Notes under the pieces: model-generated
Told to the model about the DNA's origin: nothing
Database searches by the model: none
What the model saw: the letters and a program-made list of their open reading frames with translations, nothing else
Origin: Akkermansiaceae bacterium
GTDB taxonomy: Bacteria; Verrucomicrobiota; Verrucomicrobiia; Verrucomicrobiales; Akkermansiaceae
Direction: 5' to 3'
NCBI GenBank assembly: GCA_029288115.1
Contig: JARFPV010000409.1
Location: 1 to 5,001 of the forward strand
DNA: 5,001 nucleotides
Part shown: piece by piece, positions 1 through 5,001 of the stretch
Position numbering within the stretch: position 1 is the stretch's first letter
How the letters are laid out: every line of letters starts with the position of its first letter
Program-made: the position numbers and the translations under genes

Positions 1-3000
1 AAACAGCACTTTAGCCGCGGTTGGATGACCCAGCAATTCGCTCAGGGAGTTGCCGAAAACGTCTCAGGCAGTTCCCAGGCATTCGACAAATCGAGTCCAG
101 CAAAAGTCAATTGGGTCCGTCAAGGGCGGCATCACAACTCCCATGTCATCTACCGGTTCCGCGGATACTTCTACGACCCTAACAAGGTGACCCGCCGCTT
201 CAAGGTGCAGCTTGGTAATTTCAAGATACCTGAGAAAACACACTCGTCAGTTGCTCATCCTCCCCAGTTCCTGCTCGCCATCAACGGTCGGAGAATTACC
301 GGCAAGGAAGGGCGCCTGGAAGGTGGATTGAACCTGAACGCCGGCGTGCATAGCTTCGAGATCTGGGCAACCGGATGGGATTGCACGATCGGCTTCGGTC
401 GCGATATCAAATTGTTCGCCAACCTGGATGACCCGGAGAAATTTAACCCATGCCCGGACAACTTCTTTGACCCGGCATCCATCCCCGAAGGTACGTCAGC
501 ACACCGCAATGCCCCAGCCGAAATCGCCAGCGCAGCGGATGACACCCAGTTCAACGTCACCTTCGCACCCAACTCACGTGCACGACTGATGCGTCTGGTA
601 TTCCTCGATCAGGAAGGTCCGGTGCCCGCAGTGAATCGCATCACAATGAGTGGCCCGGATGGTAAAAAAATCCTTCCCGTCGCCGAGGACTTCGCCTCAC
701 TGAATAAAAACGACACCCTGGAAATTCTGACAGGAGACAAGATCTTTGTCCGCTACGTCGACGACCGGTTTGTCACCGATAAAAAGGAAAAACACGAGCG
801 ATTCCTCAACGTTTCCTTCAGTGATGGCCGGGTCGAGTTCGCCGACATGGAACCTCGATTTGATCCACGCCGCGGCGAGGAAGTGCCGTTCTACGAAAAA
901 CTGATCCGTTTCCCATACGACCAGCCGCTCAGCATTGCGGTGAAGGATGCCGACATGGATGTTTCGGTGGAACCCGACACCGTGAAGGTCAGCGTGACCA
1001 GCCCAACCGGAGGCACCAAGGAGCTCGTTGCCACCGAGACCGGGCCGTCGACAGGTGTTTTCAAAGCCACCATCACACCCGTCGCAGGAGATGCTTCGGG
1101 GGGTGATAAGATCCAGGTTGCCGAGAACGCCAGCCTGATCGCTACCTATCGTGACGCCGAGAACAACCGCCCGGGCGTGCCCATGGACCGGCTTGGCAAG
1201 ATCATCCACGCAGGATTCCAAAAACCCGAACTGCAGATTGCACACGCCACCGCCGAGTTCAAGCAACGCGACGAATCGGATGAGAAAAGCCGCGATATCT
1301 GGCACGTGGAAAACAAACTCACACCAGTGGATAAAGCTCCCGAAGGTGGGATCGCATTACTCCACGGCAGGATGGCCTATCTGGAAATGAAGGCACCTCA
1401 TCTGGCACTGCGAAACTCCTCGCAAGTGAAAATCTACGCCCAGACCGAAGCCGGCCGCGCCGCCGCCGAAGGTGGTGGGGCACAAGGGTTTGATGTCAAC
1501 GTGCCGGGCACTGTTGAACTGACAGGCTACCTTGGTGATCTGGCAGGCCGGGAATGGTCAGGTCTGCGTATCAAGGAAAACCGTAAAGATTGGCAGAGCC
1601 GTAACTACAGTGGCGGTCATGTGGAGTGGGGGACAGACAACCCCGTGGCCTATGAACGCTTCCGTTTCACCGTGCCACTGGTTGCCGACGTGCTGCCACT
1701 GCGCGGTGTCCTTTCTCAAGAAGAACGCAAGGACCTGCAGAAACAAATCGAAACCTCCCGCAGTGCCTCACGCATTCTGGAACAAATCGGTGGTGGCCTG
1801 GTTGTCCGCCCAGGCGAGAAAGTATTCTTCGGATTCAAATACAAGGATGCCGCCGGCCAAGACCAGTGGCTCACGGCATCTGCCAAAGTTATCGCCCACC
1901 CACTGTTCGCGGTCCTCGACGAGGACTTCGACAAGCGCGTCACCAGCGTTTACGCAGGTGAGACACTGTATCTCAGGGTCTCCGACCTCGGTGCCGACCT
2001 CACCGACAAGATCGATGTCGTTTCCGTCCTCCTGCAAGCCAAGTCAGGGGCCAAGGCCCGTGTGGATCTCCACGAGACCGATCCCCACAGCGGTGTGTTC
2101 ACGGCCGGATACGTGCTGAGTTACGCGAAGACACCCGGTGAACTTCCGGAAGGTTACGACGTCAGACGCCAGGGATTCCCCGTCGTTTACGGCGACACCG
2201 TGGCTGCTCGCTACACCGACCGAAACGGTGTGAAGTCACCCATTTCCGTAATCACGATCAGTAAGGGAGCCGACGGCACCATCCAGCCGTTCTCCAAGCA
2301 GTATGAAGACGAAGAGGTTGCCATGCGCACCCAGTTCTCGCTCGCCGAGTCGTATCTCGAAATTGCCAAGCGTCACCGCAAGCTCGGTCAGACCGAACTT
2401 GCCGCCCGGGAATATGTGCAGGCAAAACAACTGCTCGCCAATGCGATGGATCAGTTCCGCGACCCCGAAACCCGCGCCCACGCGGAATACATTCTCGGTA
2501 ACCTAACACTAGAGGAAGCCGATACCACCGAGGAGGGCGAGCTGAGGGAAGACCGCTACCGCGCCGCCCTGTCGCGCTTCATGACCGTGACCGGCAGCTA
2601 CTCCGGCACCCTGCACGCATCCAAGGCACAGTTCAAGATCGCAACGATCTACGAAAAGCTCAAGGAGCCCGACATCGCCGCCCAGGAATACGTCAAGCTC
2701 GCCTACAAGTACCCCGACTCCGAATTCCTCGCTACCGCCATGGCAAGACTCGGAAGCCACTTCCTGAAAAAAGCCGCTGGCTACGAAGCCAAAGCCAAAC
2801 CTCTGCTCAAGAAAGGCACCGAGGAAGAGGACAAGGACGCCTTGTTCGAGGGCACGGCGATGCAGAAAATGGCCGTTCGCGAGTATATCAAAACCGCTCA
2901 GATCTTTAGTCGCCTCCAACAACGTTTCCCAAGCAACTCCATGGCAGGTGCCGCCGGTCTGCGTGCCGGTCAGTCATACATGCGTGCCGGAATGACGTCT

Positions 3001-3261
3001 GAAGCCATCACCGCATTTAACCGAGTGATTAGCGAGAAAAGCTACGACGGCAAATCCATCCGTGCCCAGGCGATGTATTGGGCAGGGAAGTGCCAACAGG
3101 ATAAGAAAAACAACATGGCCGCATACTCAATGTATAAGCGCCTCACCTACGATTTCCCGGAAAGCGACTGGGCGAAGTACGCACGCGGTCAGCTGTCCCA
3201 AGGGGCACTACTGAAACTGGAAACCGACCTTGAACTGGAACGACTGGAGTCAGGAGAATAA
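1..3261 (+). CDS. Large multidomain PA14-like / Ig-like repeat / TPR protein, 5' partial
   Basis: The reading frame is open from base 1 to the TAA at 3259-3261. The first ATG is at base 25, but it is unlikely to be the real start: it has no purine-rich ribosome binding site, no signal peptide follows it, and the eight preceding codons are open and look coding. I treat the gene as continuing upstream. Numbering from that ATG (1078 residues), residues 30-135 look like a PA14-type beta domain, about 184-747 contain four diverged beta-sandwich-like units, and about 759-1058 are helical TPR-like repeats. Only three cysteines are visible (120, 143, 1023), and there is no transmembrane helix or enzyme motif. 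Families with these domains usually bind glycans or proteins at the cell envelope, so a structural or scaffold role is inferred; export depends on an N-terminus not seen here. It is translationally linked to the next gene. I do not recognise a named family. The reading frame is secure; the function is not. Confidence 0.93.
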   Translation, partial: KQHFSRGWMTQQFAQGVAENVSGSSQAFDKSSPAKVNWVRQGRHHNSHVIYRFRGYFYDPNKVTRRFKVQLGNFKIPEKTHSSVAHPPQFLLAINGRRITGKEGRLEGGLNLNAGVHSFEIWATGWDCTIGFGRDIKLFANLDDPEKFNPCPDNFFDPASIPEGTSAHRNAPAEIASAADDTQFNVTFAPNSRARLMRLVFLDQEGPVPAVNRITMSGPDGKKILPVAEDFASLNKNDTLEILTGDKIFVRYVDDRFVTDKKEKHERFLNVSFSDGRVEFADMEPRFDPRRGEEVPFYEKLIRFPYDQPLSIAVKDADMDVSVEPDTVKVSVTSPTGGTKELVATETGPSTGVFKATITPVAGDASGGDKIQVAENASLIATYRDAENNRPGVPMDRLGKIIHAGFQKPELQIAHATAEFKQRDESDEKSRDIWHVENKLTPVDKAPEGGIALLHGRMAYLEMKAPHLALRNSSQVKIYAQTEAGRAAAEGGGAQGFDVNVPGTVELTGYLGDLAGREWSGLRIKENRKDWQSRNYSGGHVEWGTDNPVAYERFRFTVPLVADVLPLRGVLSQEERKDLQKQIETSRSASRILEQIGGGLVVRPGEKVFFGFKYKDAAGQDQWLTASAKVIAHPLFAVLDEDFDKRVTSVYAGETLYLRVSDLGADLTDKIDVVSVLLQAKSGAKARVDLHETDPHSGVFTAGYVLSYAKTPGELPEGYDVRRQGFPVVYGDTVAARYTDRNGVKSPISVITISKGADGTIQPFSKQYEDEEVAMRTQFSLAESYLEIAKRHRKLGQTELAAREYVQAKQLLANAMDQFRDPETRAHAEYILGNLTLEEADTTEEGELREDRYRAALSRFMTVTGSYSGTLHASKAQFKIATIYEKLKEPDIAAQEYVKLAYKYPDSEFLATAMARLGSHFLKKAAGYEAKAKPLLKKGTEEEDKDALFEGTAMQKMAVREYIKTAQIFSRLQQRFPSNSMAGAAGLRAGQSYMRAGMTSEAITAFNRVISEKSYDGKSIRAQAMYWAGKCQQDKKNNMAAYSMYKRLTYDFPESDWAKYARGQLSQGALLKLETDLELERLESGE
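112..429 (+). other. PA14-like beta domain (protein domain within the first gene)
   Basis: Residues 30-135 (counted from the ATG at 25) have the feel of a PA14 domain. A short strand ending in YRFRGYFYDP is followed by alternating hydrophobic strands, then QFLLAINGRRI, a glycine-rich turn (GRLEGGLNLNAGVHSFEIWA) and a final strand ending near IKLFANL. The 'L.I.G..I......G...L.AG.H.fei...' layout is the usual PA14 core, where the domain typically binds carbohydrate or acts as a beta-barrel adhesion module. The match is by eye and distant. I could not place the Asp-Asp calcium-binding pair of the sugar-binding PA14 members, so ligand binding is not claimed. Confidence 0.5.
574..2265 (+). other. 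Four diverged Ig-like/beta-sandwich repeat units (protein domains within the first gene)
   Basis: Four segments share a similar end: a G-[DE]-K/T-[IV] turn, a strand, an acidic or aromatic turn, and another strand. The ends are TGDKIFVRYVDDR (residues 236-248), GGDKIQ...LIATYRDAENN (359-381), PGEKVFFGFKYKDAAGQ (596-612) and YGDTVAARYTDRNG (722-735). Units two and four also share an upstream strand plus the signature ETGPSTGVFKATI (338-350) and ETDPHSGVFTAGY (684-696). Approximate units are residues 184-270, 302-395, 449-624 and 647-747. Unit three is longer and includes a charged, possibly helical insert at about 562-588. Such repeats normally act as rigid spacers or adhesion modules on envelope proteins. 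The relation between units two and four is clear by eye; units one and three are weaker. Confidence 0.5.
2299..3198 (+). other. C-terminal TPR-like helical repeat domain (within the first gene)
   Basis: Residues 759-1058 switch abruptly from beta-rich to helical sequence. TPR-style hairpins are visible: AESYLEIAKRHRKLGQTELAAREY (774-797), KAQFKIATIYEKLKEPDIAAQEYVKLAYKYPDSEF (867-901), AGLRAGQSYMRAGMTSEAITAFNRVI (977-1002) and AMYWAGKCQQDKKNNMAAYSMYKRLTYDFPESDWA (1016-1050). The recurring '..YP.S...' and 'FP.S...' turn after helix B is typical of the TPRs in periplasmic CpoB/YbgF and outer-membrane BamD. An acidic, lysine-rich insert (about 918-938) interrupts the array. This points to a protein-interaction platform, probably in the periplasm. 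The last residues (1063-1078) form a strongly acidic amphipathic helix. Confidence 0.75.
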
Positions 3262-3263
3262 TG
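3253..3263 (+). promoter_or_regulatory. Ribosome binding site and TAATG stop/start overlap coupling the two genes
   Basis: A GGAG at 3253-3256, inside the last codons of the first gene, lies four bases before the ATG at 3261. The TAA stop of the first gene (3259-3261) shares its last A with that ATG. This arrangement is typical of translational coupling, where ribosomes finishing the first gene re-initiate on the second. It supports 3261 as the true start over the in-frame ATG at 3285, which has no comparable purine-rich site before it. Confidence 0.8.
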
Positions 3264-3362
3264 AGACATCAGCAGAAAAAAATCATGAATCAATCAGCAG
3301 GCCGCATCAGCACCCTCGGGGCGCTGGCATTCACGTGTATCGCCGCTGGCTGGGCAAGCGCG
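3261..3362 (+). other. Signal peptide of the second gene
   Basis: Residues 1-34 have a basic N-region (MRHQQKK, with R15), a hydrophobic core (LGALAFTCIAAGWA, 19-32) and an Ala-Ser-Ala cleavage site at 32-34, followed by SPLDDQ. This fits signal peptidase I. The cysteine at 26 lies in the core, but the residues before it (A-F-T) do not make a lipobox, so a lipoprotein is unlikely. If translation started at the ATG at 3285 the signal would still work with a shorter N-region. Confidence 0.8.
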
Positions 3363-5001
3363 TCACCCTTGGATGACCAGATCGACGCATTTAAAAAGGC
3401 ACCGACCCAAACCGAAGGCGCTGTCACCCAGATCCTGCAATCCGGCCTCAAGGAAAAGCGCTCCGCCAAAGGTTTCGCCGCTGTACGCACCTGGCTGGCC
3501 GCCAACCCGACGAATTCCCAGCAGCTCCTGTTCAACGCAGGAAAAGCCGCGGAACACGCCGCGGAGTGGAAGGAAGCCGCCGGTTTCTACCGCAAGCTGC
3601 TCAAAAACCCGCAGGTAAACCCACAGTTTGCCACCCAAGCAGCCCCCGCAGTCTACCGCATCATGATCAACTACCTTGGCGACGCCGAGGCAGCTTATCT
3701 TTTCATGCGTGAGGACGGCGACCGCTTGCGTGGCTACGGCCGGGCCCGTCAGTACGACGCTTGGTTCCTCCAGCGTGCCCAGTCGCGCAACGACCTCGCC
3801 TCCATCGCAAGTCGGCTGGCTGCAGTCTACAACAGCAACGATCCGCTTGAACCCTACGCCGCAAGTCTCGACTCGCTGGTAATTGAGCTGGAAACATTCA
3901 ATCACGGCGGCGAAGCCCTGTTCCAGTCGCTCGACAAGTTAGCCGCCGCAAGACGCACCACTCCACAAACCAAGGCTCGCATCGCATGGGTCAAGCAGAT
4001 CGTTCCCCTGGCAGCCACCATGGCAACGAAAGCAGGTGCGAATGAGAAAATCTACGACAACACTCTGAATGACGCCATCACGGCAGCCAATGCACTGGTC
4101 GCCGCGTTGCCCTACGAGGGATCGATTGCCGCTGCCAAGGGTTGGATGCACTACAACGCAGGCGACTCGGGTGTGTTCACCCGGTTCGTCACTCCACGCC
4201 GTGCCGAGAAAGCCGCACCCATCCTGAAAGTGCTTCCCGGCCTGTCCGTCGAACAGGTTCAGAACATCCTTGGCCTTAAAGTGAACGGGGCACGCGGTCG
4301 CGACGTCGCGCAATATCTCTTTTCCAAGCAGGAACTCAGAGCACTGGTGTCCCAAGTCCCGGCCGCCTTCAACACCTTGTCCGCTCCGGATGTCCCACTG
4401 TTCGATAAGACCCTGACCGTGGAGCAAGCTCAGGCACTCGTGCCGCACCTCGCACGCAACCCCCATACACAAGCCATCATGGTTCGCGCCTGGGCGAAAC
4501 CAGAACGTAAGTACAGCGCCGTCGTCGAAGATATCATGAAAACCGAAATGTGGCGTTCTACCGACGTCAATGGCGTTTTCCACGCTATCTGGAATAGCGG
4601 CACCTTCGAAAAGGATGGCAATGCTGCGGGGCCAATCAAAAAGCATTCCAAGCTCGATGCACGCTATCAGAAGCTCAAAAAACAGACGGATAAGAAAGCG
4701 AGCAGCAAAGACCGCATCGCCGCCTTCAACACCCTGCGCAACGACCTGCTTAGCCCGGCACCCAAAATCCCGGGCGCGCTACCACTCTGGTATGATCTTT
4801 TCACTAAGTCTCCCGACCCAGACAAGGTCACGATGCTCAAGTCACTGACCGCTAACCTGCAGGGCGAGCAGGATTACCTGCTGCGCCAGACACTGCCGAA
4901 GTGCCGTTTCGGAAAGGGAGGCTCGATTTTCTGGCAGGCGAAAGTTTACGATAACCATTTCCGCCACCATCAGTCGGATACACGTAAACACGGTGCAGAG
5001 C
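3261..5001 (+). CDS. Exported helical-repeat protein of unknown function, 3' partial
   Basis: The frame starting with the ATG at 3261 is open through all 580 visible codons and runs off the window without a stop, so the full protein is longer. The start is set by the GGAG and the overlap with the previous stop. Residues 1-34 are a signal peptide, so the product is exported. The mature part is alanine-rich and almost wholly helical. Residues about 70-150 read like degenerate TPR hairpins (for example NAGKAAEHAAEWKEAAGFYRKLL at 92-114 and NYLGDAEAAYLFM at 137-149). A short motif is repeated: LSVEQVQNIL (328-337) and LTVEQAQALV (385-394). A lysine-rich stretch at 460-483 is probably a solvent-exposed linker or coiled coil. 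Cysteine is nearly absent (26, inside the signal, and 548). No catalytic motif or named family is recognised. As it is co-translated with the large PA14/TPR protein, it is probably a partner in the same envelope structure or process; that is inference. Confidence 0.9.
   Translation, partial: MRHQQKKIMNQSAGRISTLGALAFTCIAAGWASASPLDDQIDAFKKAPTQTEGAVTQILQSGLKEKRSAKGFAAVRTWLAANPTNSQQLLFNAGKAAEHAAEWKEAAGFYRKLLKNPQVNPQFATQAAPAVYRIMINYLGDAEAAYLFMREDGDRLRGYGRARQYDAWFLQRAQSRNDLASIASRLAAVYNSNDPLEPYAASLDSLVIELETFNHGGEALFQSLDKLAAARRTTPQTKARIAWVKQIVPLAATMATKAGANEKIYDNTLNDAITAANALVAALPYEGSIAAAKGWMHYNAGDSGVFTRFVTPRRAEKAAPILKVLPGLSVEQVQNILGLKVNGARGRDVAQYLFSKQELRALVSQVPAAFNTLSAPDVPLFDKTLTVEQAQALVPHLARNPHTQAIMVRAWAKPERKYSAVVEDIMKTEMWRSTDVNGVFHAIWNSGTFEKDGNAAGPIKKHSKLDARYQKLKKQTDKKASSKDRIAAFNTLRNDLLSPAPKIPGALPLWYDLFTKSPDPDKVTMLKSLTANLQGEQDYLLRQTLPKCRFGKGGSIFWQAKVYDNHFRHHQSDTRKHGAE

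Noticed and set aside
697..1305. 202-codon open frame on the - strand, opposite the large gene
   Set aside because: It is fully antisense to coherent domain-bearing coding sequence, and its product has no recognisable motif or plausible composition.
1532..2119. 195-codon + strand open frame in another phase inside the large gene
   Set aside because: Its translation is a Pro/Ser/Thr/Arg-rich low-complexity string typical of an off-frame reading of GC-rich sequence. The in-phase frame carries the repeats.
2957..2990. Direct repeat of TGCGTGCCGG
   Set aside because: The two copies encode the similar LRAG and MRAG of a TPR hairpin. It is a short chance or coding repeat, not a mobile-element or regulatory site.
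3276..3282. Run of seven A near the start of the second gene, considered as a slippage site
   Set aside because: In the reading frame it is G-AAA-AAA-A, not the canonical A-AAA-AAA slippery heptamer. No convincing downstream stimulatory structure was seen, and shifting at codon 7 would have no obvious use.
3363..3905. 180-codon open frame on the - strand
   Set aside because: It is antisense to the helical N-terminal part of the second protein, with unusually high Cys and Gly. Best explained as a codon-bias shadow.
3939..4646. 235-codon open frame on the - strand, opposite the second gene
   Set aside because: It lies wholly inside a well-supported + strand gene. Its translation is rich in Cys, Gly, His and Phe with no domain logic, as expected from the complement of GC-rich codons. 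No ribosome binding site or gap favours it.

Overview
The window is almost entirely protein-coding on the + strand. It holds two long genes, both cut by the window edges: a very large multidomain protein (open from base 1, stop at 3259-3261) and a second exported protein (ATG at 3261, still open at base 5001). The stop codon of the first overlaps the start codon of the second by one base (TAATG), so they almost certainly share one transcript. No RNA genes, mobile elements, CRISPR arrays, promoters or terminators could be supported, and there is no intergenic gap.

Region by region: bases 1-3261 encode at least 1086 residues. Reading along the protein there is a PA14-like beta domain near the N-terminus, then a series of what look like four diverged beta-sandwich (Ig-like) repeats. 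Two of these carry a clear TGVF/SGVF signature. A helical C-terminal third resembles the tetratricopeptide (TPR) repeats of periplasmic proteins such as CpoB/YbgF and BamD. Bases 3261-5001 encode the first 580 residues of a second protein, with a signal peptide followed by alanine-rich helical sequence that looks like degenerate TPR or other alpha-solenoid repeats. I recognise no catalytic motif in either protein.

The organism is probably a Gram-negative bacterium with moderately high GC. The giant PA14/Ig-like/TPR architecture and the coding style suggest the PVC group, most likely Verrucomicrobiota, but this is an impression from architecture and not a proven assignment. The simplest joint reading is a co-translated pair of envelope proteins that act as structural or scaffold components by protein-protein or glycan binding. 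Substrate and pathway cannot be read from the sequence. The pair is a reasonable candidate for an undescribed envelope system, but the rest of the operon lies outside the window.
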